Source: Cyclobacteriaceae bacterium (GTDB lineage: Bacteria; Bacteroidota; Bacteroidia; Cytophagales; Cyclobacteriaceae). Taken from it: 64,000 nucleotides of DNA. The stretch is taken from positions 62,001-126,000 of the forward strand of contig JAHCHY010000002.1 in assembly GCA_026129485.1 (NCBI GenBank), in the 5' to 3' direction. The position numbers were made by a program, and so were the translations under genes. How positions within the stretch are numbered: position 1 is the first letter of the stretch; each line of letters starts with the position of its first letter. The notes beneath the pieces are model-generated. The model made no database searches, was not told the DNA's origin, and worked only from the letters and a program-made list of their open reading frames with translations. Shown here one piece after another: positions 36,717-46,600 of this stretch.

Positions 36717-36796
36717 ATTGGTTATTGGTTGTTAGTTAGTTAGTTATCAGTTAATTGATCTAACAACAATTAATTAACTAACAACCAACAACTATT
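36717..36796. terminator. Long AT-rich inverted repeat between convergent genes
   Basis: GGTTGTTAGTTA (36727-36738) is the exact reverse complement of TAACTAACAACC (36775-36786), and the flanks extend the pairing (AATAGTTA and AACTATT). The repeat fills the gap between two convergent genes, so a bidirectional terminator role is likely. Confidence 0.6.
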
Positions 36797-36803
36797 TTAA
36801 AAA

Positions 36804-37487
36804 TTACAAATCGAACCTGAACAACCGGTATGCTACCGATACCTGGATCAACCGGTTTTTAGTTCCATACTCTGCTTTGTTTCCGTTAAAATCCGGGTAC
36901 ATGATTTGCAAACCGAGGTAATACCGTATATCCATACTAAGTCCCATAGGCAACTCCCACCCCGCACCAAACTGTAATGCGAGGTCGGATAGTCTGTAAT
37001 CTTCTTTTACATCATAGACGGCATCGCCAGTTTTTCCCGTGTTAAATTCATGCCGGGCCTGTGCTCCGTCTCCGTCAAAGTCGTAATAGTTTGCCCATGC
37101 CTTAAGCAACCGGCCATATTGTGCGCCAGCCTGCACATTCAGGTCGCCTTCATCCAATTGAAGAAGCGTGTACTTTACCGTAAGCGGTATCGTAAAATAG
37201 TTAAACTCAGCTTTCCATTTTTCATCCTGGAATTTAAAATATGAACCTTGTTGCGAAAAAAGCAGCTCGGGCTGAATGGTAAACTTTTTGATTTTAAGAT
37301 TACCAAAAACACCCACATGGAAACCGGCCTTGCCGGTATAGTCTTTATCTTCGCCATCTTCAAACTGATACTTTACATTGAACCGGGCCACATTAAGCCC
37401 GCCTTTTATACCTACGCCTGCCTCCATTTGTGCAAAGGCTGAGCTTACGAAAAGCAACAGGGCCATACCGATCAGATACTTTTTCAT
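36804..37487 (-). CDS. Outer-membrane beta-barrel protein (OMP_b-brl_2 type)
   Basis: A 227-residue exported protein. The signal peptide is MKKYLIGMALLLFVSSAFAQ. The mature part is a series of amphipathic strands (GVGIKGGLNVARFNVKY, FHVGVFGNLKIKKFTIQPELLFSQQG, YFTIPLTVKYTLLQ, NVQAGAQYGRLL, FGAGWELPMGLSMDIRYYLGL) that ends in a beta-strand with a terminal aromatic region (RLIQVSVAYRLFRF). The pattern of PELLFSQQG and the following strand is typical of the PorT-like barrel family of Bacteroidota. It could be a small porin or a surface assembly factor. No specific function can be assigned. It is convergent with the heme-c lipoprotein gene and divergent from the first PorP/SprF gene. Confidence 0.85.
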   Translation of the reverse strand: MKKYLIGMALLLFVSSAFAQMEAGVGIKGGLNVARFNVKYQFEDGEDKDYTGKAGFHVGVFGNLKIKKFTIQPELLFSQQGSYFKFQDEKWKAEFNYFTIPLTVKYTLLQLDEGDLNVQAGAQYGRLLKAWANYYDFDGDGAQARHEFNTGKTGDAVYDVKEDYRLSDLALQFGAGWELPMGLSMDIRYYLGLQIMYPDFNGNKAEYGTKNRLIQVSVAYRLFRFDL

Positions 37488-37823
37488 TTGAAATGGGTTT
37501 AAGGTTGATTTTATAGAAAGTAACCAGACTTACGCAAAAACACCAAGTTGTCAGTTTGATTCCGATAGCTATCGGAACGAAAACTATTCAATATCAGAAC
37601 CAAAAAGACTTCGACAAGCCTGTCTGCCGACAGGCAGGCTCTGTCTGACATTCGAGGTTGTGTTTTTGCGTAAGTCCACGAAGTAAATGTAAAGCGTAAG
37701 CCCTGTGCGCAAAATCACATAAATATGTGACCCTGACGGAAAGGAGAAGCTTTCCTGCCGGGCCATTGCGCATCACACGATTATGTGATGTTTTCAACCC
37801 TGTGGTATGCTGAGATTTGGTAC
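37488..37823. other. Intergenic region carrying the 150-bp inverted-repeat element (336 bp)
   Basis: A divergent gap between the barrel protein and the first PorP/SprF gene. It contains the element described separately (37527-37676). To its right, CACATAAATATGTG (37728-37741) and CACACGATTATGTGATG (37771-37787) are short dyads that could be regulator sites for the downstream adhesin operon. No gene is seen. Confidence 0.5.
37527..37676. repeat. 150-bp MITE-like element with perfect 17-bp terminal inverted repeats
   Basis: GACTTACGCAAAAACAC at 37527-37543 is the exact reverse complement of 37660-37676. Inside lie two more palindromes: TCCGATAGCTATCGGA (37561-37576) and the CCTGTCTGCCGACAGGCAGG type (37618-37639). 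There is no coding capacity. No clear target-site duplication is seen. The end sequence GCGTAAGTCC recurs near 34364. It looks like a non-autonomous mobile repeat or a composite of smaller palindromes. Confidence 0.65.
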
Positions 37824-38726
37824 ATGAAAACCTTAACCACCTTCGCCTTTCTGCTGCTTGCCACACTTTCGTTTGCCCAGCAGGATCCCCTCTATTCGCA
37901 ATACCTGTTTAACCCTTTGGTGCTTAACCCCGCCAACGCGGGATTGAACAACCGGTTCAATGGCTCGGTGGGATACCGCACCCAGTGGATGGGCCTGGAA
38001 GGCCAGCCGCAAACTATTAATGCCAGCATTCACTCCTCGTTAGTCAACAATAAAGGGGGTGCGGGTCTGCTGGTCATGAGCGACCGCATCGGCAACCTGA
38101 CTACGACCGAAGTAAACGCTGCCTTTGCATACAAGCTCCAGTTAGAGAACCAGACATTCAGCTTCGGGATGCAGGCTGGTGTGCAGAATTTTAACAGCAC
38201 CAACCGCCAGGTAAATCCTTATGACAAAACCGATAACCTGTTCCTGAATGGCGAAAGAGGCACACGCATTAATTTGGGCACTGGCATAGCCTTAAAAAGC
38301 GAAAACTATTTTATAGGTCTTTCCGTTCCGAGATTACTTCCTACTAAATTCCAAAGTGGAGACCAGGAGTTTAATCTTTACAACCAGCACCTGTACCTGG
38401 TGGGATCGTACGTGCATTACCTGAACGAACACGTCCGGCTAAAGCCTGCTGTCCTGCTAAGAGCAGTAAAAGGAGCGCCTGCATCAATGGACGTAGCCTT
38501 CAATGTTAACTTCAATGCTATTCATACTGCCGGGATTTTTACACGCAACTTTAATACCTACGGGCTGCTGCTTCAAACCATATTGAAAGAACAGTACCGT
38601 TTCGGGTATGTGTTTGAAGTTCCCACAGGCAAATCGGTAGGAACAAACTTTACCACGCACGAAATCATGCTGGGTATTCAATTATCTGCATTTGATTTTC
38701 ACGACCGGTCATTCAGTAATTTCTAA
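37824..38726 (+). CDS. PorP/SprF family T9SS-associated outer-membrane protein
   Basis: Encodes 300 residues from the ATG at 37824 (MKTLTTFAFLLLATLSFAQ signal); a longer frame from 37785 is less likely. The mature start QQDPLYSQYLFNPLVLNPANAG is the hallmark of the PorP/SprF family. RTQWMGLEGQPQTINASIHS, INLGTGIALKSENYFIGLSVPRLLP and YGLLLQTILKEQYRFGYVFEVPTGKSVG follow the family pattern, and the chain ends in an aromatic outer-membrane-type strand. These proteins pair with specific T9SS type B cargo, as SprF does with SprB, and are needed for cargo secretion or attachment. The start of the 1589-residue cargo gene lies 2 bp after this stop, so they form one operon. Which barrel feature recognises the cargo is unknown. 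Confidence 0.94.
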   Translation: MKTLTTFAFLLLATLSFAQQDPLYSQYLFNPLVLNPANAGLNNRFNGSVGYRTQWMGLEGQPQTINASIHSSLVNNKGGAGLLVMSDRIGNLTTTEVNAAFAYKLQLENQTFSFGMQAGVQNFNSTNRQVNPYDKTDNLFLNGERGTRINLGTGIALKSENYFIGLSVPRLLPTKFQSGDQEFNLYNQHLYLVGSYVHYLNEHVRLKPAVLLRAVKGAPASMDVAFNVNFNAIHTAGIFTRNFNTYGLLLQTILKEQYRFGYVFEVPTGKSVGTNFTTHEIMLGIQLSAFDFHDRSFSNF

Positions 38727-38728
38727 CC

Positions 38729-41700
38729 ATGAAACACTTTCTGATCTTGTTGTTTCTTTCACCATTCGCTGCGCTGGCACAAATCACCAGCACCTTCGAT
38801 ACCGATGCCGATGGGTGGACATTCCTGAACACATCCACATCAGTAAGTATTACGCATTCACCCACTAATGGCAACCCGGGCGGATATATTTCCGCTACTT
38901 ACAGTTCCAACACCAGCATTACTACCCAGCACTGGTTTGCCCCGGCCAAATTCTTAGGCAACCACTTAGTGCTTTCGCTCGGCATGAACTTCAGCTTTGA
39001 TTTGCAGCAATCGCAGGCTGGTACGGTTACTTCAGGCTATGGCGATTTGCGGATAGAAAGTGGTGGCAACGTTATTATTTATACCCTGCCCGTAAAGCCC
39101 GCAGTAGCCCCGGCATGGTCGTCATACTCCGTAACACTCGATGAAACAACCGACTGGCGGTGGAGCTCGCCAGGAGGCGCTGTGGCTACACGCGCACAGA
39201 TCAAATCCGTGCTGGCCAACATCACCAATATTAAGATAAGAGGTACATACGCTACGAACGCTGCTTATACATGCGGGTTAGATAATGTAATACTGGAGCA
39301 ACGAACGCTAACACCTGCTCCTGTTGCAACTTCATTATCCACTACATCAGGCAAACCGGGCGATGTAATTACCATTACAGGTTCAGGCTTTAGTACTGCG
39401 CCATCAGAAAACAGTGTTTGGTTTGGCGTGTATGCAGGAGTTAAGGCAAATGTCCAATCGGCAACCGCCACAGAATTAATAATTGAAGTCCCGGAAGGCG
39501 TAGTATATGGCCCAATTACAATTACCAATACTATAACCGGGTTATCTACAAAAACCGGCACTCCATTTAATCCCGTGTTCGATGGCGGTGGAAGAATTAT
39601 TCCGGCATCCTTTAAAAACAGGTTTACTATTCCTACCATACCGATTGAAGGCTGGTTTGTGGGCGATTTTGATGGCGATGGGTGGGACGATTTTGCCGTA
39701 ACCAACAACAACGCAGAAGATGTCATTGACATTTACCGAAACCTCGGCCTGGGAGGTGAACTATCGGCTGCTTCTTTTGCTGCAAAAGTTACCATACCGG
39801 CACCTCCTTTAGGCGGCAGCGGTACAAATGGTGCCGGGCTTTGGTTTGCCGATCTGGATGGCGATGGGAAACCGGATGCCATTACCTCAAACGCATTAAG
39901 CCCGACAAGTGCAGCATTTATTACCCTGCGCAATACGAGCACACCCGGAAACATTTCATTTGAAGCACCTGAGTACTGGACAGGCGGAAGCGATGAAACG
40001 CCCATTGCCTTAGTTGCCGACCTGGATGGTGACGGCCGCCCGGAAATTATGGGTGGAGAAGGAGCCGTATGCGGTTGTGTTCGCACCGATTTCTGGTTTA
40101 ATCAAAACCTGAGTACTCCGGGCAACATTGAGTTCAGTAGTGCTATTGGCATCTACAACAACTCCGTAATCAGTGGCTTTGCCGGGGCCGCTGCTGGCGA
40201 TCTAAACGGAGATGGAAAAGTTGACCTTGTTGTGAGCAGTTGGTTTGGTGATCGCTTTACAGTCTTGCAGAATACGTCCACTCCGGGCATGCCTTCTTTT
40301 CTCAATTCATTTACCATCAGTACGGGTCAATACAACCGCAGCATGAGAGTGGTGGATATAAACTTAGATGGTAAAAACGATCTGATGTGGAGAAAAACAG
40401 GAGGCGGGGTTTATATCCGCATCAATACCGATACCGATGGCATATTGACTGAAGCGGATTTCGCCACCGAATATATTTTAACAAGTGATTTAGGCACTAA
40501 CGGTGGTTTTTCCATGGTTGATTTCAACGGAGACGGAAAACCAGACATTGTTTCTACAGACGATGCCGATGTTGGAGTTTATGAAAGTGTTTTTACCGGG
40601 GGAGAATTTAATACAAGCGCATTTGTTCCGGCCTACCAGGTATTGGGTACCGGAGGCAGTTCGGGCGGCCCTGCGGTTACCGATCTTAATCACGATGGAA
40701 AGCCTGACCTCATGATGGCATCCGGTTCATCCATTACAATAGTAGAAAATAAAAATGTAGTCGGTCCGCAAATCTCAGTAAACACGGTAAGTCCGTTGGC
40801 CGCTCCGGTTGGAGCCACGGTTACCATTACGGGTAACGACTTCTCACCGGTCAATACGGACAATCACGTTTACTTCGGAGCCGTAAAGGCAACGGTACTC
40901 ACAGCCTCTGCAACAGCAATAACGGTGAGTGTTCCGCCTAGCGCTGCGTACGCACCCGTTAGCGTGCGTAAAGGCGAGCTAACATCACGCTACCGGCTTC
41001 CTTTTGTTACTACTTTTTCTTCCGGGGTAACATTTGACAACACGCATTTTGCTCCGCCTGTAAACTTTACGTTAACCAATGCCAATTATGATATTGAAGT
41101 GGGCGACCTGAACCGCGATGGGAAGCCCGATATTTTGGTGGAGGGCATAGGCGGCTTTGTATTCCGGAACACACATACCACAGGCGCCATTTCCACAAGC
41201 TCGTTACTCCCCAATGACACGTTATCCACTTCATTTATAAATCCAAGGCTGGAAGATTTCGATGGCGATGGCCTACCCGATGCCGTATCGGTTAACGGCA
41301 TTGTGCATAAAAACAACAGTACCTCAACCGAAATTAATTTTTTGGCCGCCACAACTATTGGCTTGGGAGGAAGTACGCTTGACCTTGCTGATTTTAACAA
41401 CGATGGAAAAACAGACATAGTCATTACAGTAGATTTAAGCGGAGCGGGCGACCTGGTTATCCGGGAAAACAGAACGGCTAACGTGAGCGGAAATTTTGTA
41501 ACCGGCACGTATGGATCATTCTCTCAAAATTTTGTTTACAACAAACCGGCTGCAAACGGAGGTGTTGTGTCGGAAGATTTCGATGGCGATGGTTTTGCTG
41601 ATATCGCCACCACCAACCCGCTTGCCGATAACATCAGCGTCTATCGCAATGTAGGACTATTCAAAATCTCAACAGCACAGTTTGCCAGCCGGTTGGATAT

Positions 41701-43498
41701 AGCTGTGGGCGATAATCCGGGAAGAATTTACAAAGGCGATTTTGACAGCGATGGAAAAGTGGATTTGCTTCTTTACTATGGAACCGGTACAAACCCAGCC
41801 CTGCTTACCGTTATGCACAACACCAGCACCGTAGGTAACATCAGCTTTAATCGTATTGACTTAACCAATCCGAGCAATACAACGGTTGCCACTATTGCCG
41901 ACTTAGATGGCGATGGTAAACCCGAGATCATTACCACCAGCGAAAGCGGCAACCGGTTCTCGATCTTCAAAAATATTCATTCAACAGGCGCATTTACGGC
42001 TGCTTCGTTCGATGCTCCCTTCAATACTACCGTTACCGCACCGCGTGGCCTCGCCACGGGCGATTTGAACTTAGACGGCAGGCCGGAGATCATTATCACC
42101 CGCGCAGCCAATCTATTAGTGGTTTATGAAAACCTGGTGCCTACTACTTCCATCTCCATTACTCAACAACCCGCCTCACCCAATTATGTCTGCGAAAACG
42201 CTTCTGCTTCGTTTACAACTTCCGCATCCGGAACTACCAACATCTCTTATCAGTGGCAGAAACATAACGGAAGTGTGTTTGTTGACCTGGTGAACAACTC
42301 TACATACACGGATGTTACTACCGCTACACTTACTGTCAACAATGTATCCGCTACAGAAGCCGGTCAGTACCAATGCATCATCTCCGGTGATAATGCCGCT
42401 TCGGTTACTACAAACGTTGCTAACCTGGTCTTCAACAGTCTGCCTTCTCCGCCTGATGTTACCGATGCCTCAAGCTGCGGCCCCGGAAGTGTTACCCTAA
42501 CTGCTTCCGGTGGAGACGATGGTGATTACCGGTGGTACTCCGGTTCTCCGGCAACACTTATCGCTGGCCAGCAAAATGATACTTATACTACACCTGTGCT
42601 TTCCACAAGCACAACGTACTACGTTTCGCTTACGGATACGTTCTGTGAAAGTGTGCTTGTGCCGGTAAATGCAAACATCAATGCTCCACCCAATGCTCCC
42701 GTAGTTAGTTCCACTGTAATGCCTGTCGGCAATGCTATTACTGCCTGTAGTTCAACTTCACTTATCCTTTCAGCGCCAAACGGTTTTGCTGAGTACCTCT
42801 GGTCGGATGGGTCTGTTACGCAGCAACTAACTGTTACCGCTTCGGGCAATTATTCCGTGTCAGTTGCGTATTATCCCGGTTGTTTCAGCGCTTATTCTGA
42901 TGTTTTAAATGTTACAATAATTTCGGCTCCCTGTAACAATTCTGCCCCGGTTATTAATACCTCTACATTATCCACCACGATTGGCGGAACGGTAACGCTC
43001 GATCTGCTCGACATTATCTCTGATGCCGATAATAACATCGTATTAAGTTCCTTAACCATTATACAGCAACCTCAAAGCGGGGCGCAGGCTTCTCTTAATG
43101 GAACTACTTTATTAATCAACTATACCGGAAATCCGTTTACGGGAATTGATGTAATCACCATTCGCGTATGCGATGTGTTTGGTGAATGTGTTACACAACA
43201 GTTACAGATAAATGTAATCGGTGAAATCGAAATCTTCAATGCTGTATCGCCCAACAACGATGGTAAAAATGATTTCTTCATAATTCAAAATATCGAGGCT
43301 TTGGAACCCGAAAACACGGTTACTATTTATAATCGCTGGGGAAGTAAAGTTTTTGAAACAGATAATTATTCCGAAACAAATGCTTTTCGCGGCCTTAATC
43401 AGAACGGCAACGAGCTGCCTTCCGGAACATACTTCTACAAAATCTTTTTCAAGGCTTCAGGAAAAACACGGAATGGTTTTTTGGTAGTGAAACATTGA
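38729..43498 (+). CDS. Giant T9SS type B-sorted protein with two FG-GAP propellers
   Basis: A secreted protein of 1589 residues. In order: signal peptide 1-18 (LILLFLSPFAALAQ), a laminin-B-like domain (about 19-190), a TIG/IPT domain (about 200-280), seven FG-GAP/VCBS calcium motifs (DFDGDGWDDFAVTN to DLNHDGKPDLMMAS, about 290-670), a second TIG domain (about 680-765), seven more motifs (DLNRDGKPDILVEG to DLNLDGRPEIIITR, about 775-1130), an Ig domain with GQYQCIISG, one Ig_7 module, a further Ig-like module with SYLW-type sequence (EYLWSDG), a cadherin-like domain, and the CHU_C type B sorting domain (VSPNNDGKNDFF, IYNRWGSKVFET). Seven motifs each strongly suggest two seven-bladed propellers. 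It is co-transcribed with the PorP/SprF gene 2 bp upstream. A Ca2+-dependent adhesin is the best guess. Confidence 0.93.
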   Translation: MKHFLILLFLSPFAALAQITSTFDTDADGWTFLNTSTSVSITHSPTNGNPGGYISATYSSNTSITTQHWFAPAKFLGNHLVLSLGMNFSFDLQQSQAGTVTSGYGDLRIESGGNVIIYTLPVKPAVAPAWSSYSVTLDETTDWRWSSPGGAVATRAQIKSVLANITNIKIRGTYATNAAYTCGLDNVILEQRTLTPAPVATSLSTTSGKPGDVITITGSGFSTAPSENSVWFGVYAGVKANVQSATATELIIEVPEGVVYGPITITNTITGLSTKTGTPFNPVFDGGGRIIPASFKNRFTIPTIPIEGWFVGDFDGDGWDDFAVTNNNAEDVIDIYRNLGLGGELSAASFAAKVTIPAPPLGGSGTNGAGLWFADLDGDGKPDAITSNALSPTSAAFITLRNTSTPGNISFEAPEYWTGGSDETPIALVADLDGDGRPEIMGGEGAVCGCVRTDFWFNQNLSTPGNIEFSSAIGIYNNSVISGFAGAAAGDLNGDGKVDLVVSSWFGDRFTVLQNTSTPGMPSFLNSFTISTGQYNRSMRVVDINLDGKNDLMWRKTGGGVYIRINTDTDGILTEADFATEYILTSDLGTNGGFSMVDFNGDGKPDIVSTDDADVGVYESVFTGGEFNTSAFVPAYQVLGTGGSSGGPAVTDLNHDGKPDLMMASGSSITIVENKNVVGPQISVNTVSPLAAPVGATVTITGNDFSPVNTDNHVYFGAVKATVLTASATAITVSVPPSAAYAPVSVRKGELTSRYRLPFVTTFSSGVTFDNTHFAPPVNFTLTNANYDIEVGDLNRDGKPDILVEGIGGFVFRNTHTTGAISTSSLLPNDTLSTSFINPRLEDFDGDGLPDAVSVNGIVHKNNSTSTEINFLAATTIGLGGSTLDLADFNNDGKTDIVITVDLSGAGDLVIRENRTANVSGNFVTGTYGSFSQNFVYNKPAANGGVVSEDFDGDGFADIATTNPLADNISVYRNVGLFKISTAQFASRLDIAVGDNPGRIYKGDFDSDGKVDLLLYYGTGTNPALLTVMHNTSTVGNISFNRIDLTNPSNTTVATIADLDGDGKPEIITTSESGNRFSIFKNIHSTGAFTAASFDAPFNTTVTAPRGLATGDLNLDGRPEIIITRAANLLVVYENLVPTTSISITQQPASPNYVCENASASFTTSASGTTNISYQWQKHNGSVFVDLVNNSTYTDVTTATLTVNNVSATEAGQYQCIISGDNAASVTTNVANLVFNSLPSPPDVTDASSCGPGSVTLTASGGDDGDYRWYSGSPATLIAGQQNDTYTTPVLSTSTTYYVSLTDTFCESVLVPVNANINAPPNAPVVSSTVMPVGNAITACSSTSLILSAPNGFAEYLWSDGSVTQQLTVTASGNYSVSVAYYPGCFSAYSDVLNVTIISAPCNNSAPVINTSTLSTTIGGTVTLDLLDIISDADNNIVLSSLTIIQQPQSGAQASLNGTTLLINYTGNPFTGIDVITIRVCDVFGECVTQQLQINVIGEIEIFNAVSPNNDGKNDFFIIQNIEALEPENTVTIYNRWGSKVFETDNYSETNAFRGLNQNGNELPSGTYFYKIFFKASGKTRNGFLVVKH

Positions 43499-43624
43499 TT
43501 CCGTCTCTGATTCCTGATATACTCAAGCCTGTTCTGTGTTAAGTTTAGTGAGAAGCTCAAACTGAAACACAACTCACATATTCATGTGATACCGCAGCGT
43601 TAAAGTTTATTATTAATTCGGGTA

Positions 43625-46600
43625 ATGAATACGACTGCCATTTTATATCCATTCCTCGCTGAAAAGAGACTTATTTTTGCCTTACTTATACTTGTAGCCG
43701 CTTCTATACAATTGAAAGCCCAGGCTCCTACCACAGGTGCCGGCAATTTCTCGGTTACCAATAATGATGGTAACCAATTGCGCGTAAACTGGACACGCGG
43801 AAACGGCAGCCGGGTATTGGTGATTGCCAGCGCCAATCCGACATTTGGTGGCACGGGCATTCCCGCAGACGGGGTTGACTATGCAGCAAGCGCAATATTT
43901 GGTTCGGGAAATGAAGTTGGCGCAGGCAATTTTGTGGTTTACAAAAGCACCGGCACCAATGTAACCATCACCAATTTTGTACACAGCACTACCTACTATT
44001 TTAGAATTTTTGAATTTAATGGCACAGGCTCCGGCACGCAATACAATACAACCAATGTGTTAAGTGGCGATGGCCTCACGCTGTCGCCTCCCACAACCGG
44101 CTCTACCAGCATGACAGTAACACCCACCGGCAACTCGGCCGCACTTACGTGGACACGGGGTAATGGTGTGCGCGCGCTTGTTATCTTGCAGGCAGGGTCG
44201 GCAACAACAGAACCCACACAATACACAAACTACTCGGGTAATGCTATATTTGGATCGGGCGCGGTGATAGGAAGTGGCCGGGCCGTCTATCATAATACAG
44301 GCAACACGGTTAATGTTACCAACCTTGAACCCAACACGGTATATTTTTATCGCGTAGTAGAAAGTAACGGAACCAGCGGTCCGGCTTATAATTTTGCCAC
44401 AGCTTTAACAGGATCGTTTACTACAGGAGGCGCACCTACATCGGGAGCCACCAATTTTTTGATCAATAATGAAACCGGCAGCGGCTTGCGAGTAAACTGG
44501 ACACGCGGTAATGGCACAAACGTGTTGGTGGTGGCCAGTCTAAGCCCGACTTTTGGTGGAACGGGTGTTCCGGCAAACGGCACCGACTATACTGCGAATA
44601 CTATTTTTGGATCGGGTGATGCCATCGGAACGGGAAATTTTGTAGTCTACCGCGGTACGGCAACTAACGTAAGCATAACAGGCTTAGTACACAGCACTAC
44701 CTACTATTTCAGGATTTACGAATTTAACGGAACCAATTTTAATACGGTTTATAACACTACGAATGTACTCGCAGGCAACGGCCCTACGTTGTTTCCGCCT
44801 ACCGTAGGTTCTGCCAACTTACTTGCAACCCCTACCGGCAATAGCGCCTCGCTCACCTGGACACGCGGTAACGGCACGCGCTCATTAGTTATTTTGCAAC
44901 AAGGCTCTGAAACATCCGACCCTGTTCAATACACCAACTATTCGCCACACCCCAGTTTCGGATCGGGTTCGGCAGTGGGTAGTGGTCGCGTGGTCTATTT
45001 TAATACAAGCAACGTAGTGAATGTTACAAACCTGTTGCCCGGTACGCAGTATTTTTATCGGGTTGTAGAAAGTAACGGGTCTACCAGCCCGGTATTCGAT
45101 TTAACCAACGCGCTAACGGGTTCGTTCACCACAGCAGGCGCACCCACAGTTGGCAGCACTGCGTTTAATGCACCCTCCGTTCAAGGCAATCAATTTTCAC
45201 GATCGTTTACTGTTGGTAATGGCACCAGGCGGTTGATTGTTGCCCGCCAGGATTTACCGGTTGCATGGACACCCGTTAACGGTGTGGATTACAATGCCAA
45301 CAATGCTTTTGGAAGCGGAGATAACTTAGGCGACAACACTTTTGTAGTAGGTGAAATCACTAATAATAGTTTTACCGTAACCAATCTTACGCCTGCCACC
45401 ACCTATCACCTGGCTGTATTTGAATTTAATGGTACGGCCAGCAATACGTTTTACCTGACCGACCCCGCTCATGTTTTAACCGGATCGGTTACTACCCTTT
45501 CACCACCCGGTACTTCGGCAGGCAATTTTAGTTTCACCAACATAACCGGGCACAACGCTACCGTTACGTTTACAGCCGGTAATGGAAACAGCAGGATTGT
45601 ATTGGTGAAAGCCGGGGCGCCCGTTACGGATGTACCGGTAAGTCTTGTTACCTATTTATCGCATACAAATATTACCGCAGCACCTACGCTGGGCACATCG
45701 AGAATTGTTTACAACGGTTCCGGGCTTACGTTTTCACTACAAGCACTGCAACCCAACACTACCTACCACTTTGCAGTATTTGAATACAACGGCAGCAGTG
45801 GGCCTGTTTACAAGCAAGCCGATCCGGGCATCGGCTCTTTTGTTACGTTAGGCAAACCTACTGTAGCCCCAACCAACCTTACCTATACAAACACACAAGG
45901 TAATGCCATGAGTTTAAGTTACACAACCGGTAATGGTTTTGGCCGGATCGTAATTGCCAAACAAGGTGCGCCTGTAGATGTTTTTCCTGCCGATCTTACT
46001 TCGTACACAGCCAATGCAACGTTTGGAACGGCTGGCGCGCATTTAGGCAATGGTAATTATGTAATTCAAAACAATACTAACATTGGCGGAAATACCTCAA
46101 CAGGGATTAATGGCTTAACCATTGGGCAGGATTACCACTTTGCCATTATTGAATACAATGGTACAGGCGCAGAACGAATTTATATGACAGGTGCGCAGGC
46201 CCTTACGGGAAACAACACCACACTCACGGCACCAACCGTACAGGCTACCAACGTTACGTTTTCAAATATTACTTCCAATACACTTACCATTAACTGGCTC
46301 AATGGCAATGGTAATGGGCGCATGGTATTGTTGCGCGAAGGTCAGGCGGTGCAAAGCTTGCCGGTTAACTTAACCTCCTATACTTCCAGTTCTTCTTACC
46401 CAAGCAGTCCAACCCTTGGAAGCACTTCACGCATTGTTTACAATGGCACAGGTACATCGGTAAACATCATCAACATACCACCGGGCAACTACCACGTAGC
46501 CATTATAGAATACAACGGAACATCGGGGCCTGTTTACCGCACGGCCGATCCCCTTACGGGAAATGTTAACGTAGGCGATAAGCCACCCATACCGGCCACC

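Noticed and set aside
37517-37686. AAGTAA on both sides of the 150-bp element as a target-site duplication
   Set aside because: The copies are not directly adjacent to the element ends, so they do not support a clean insertion footprint.
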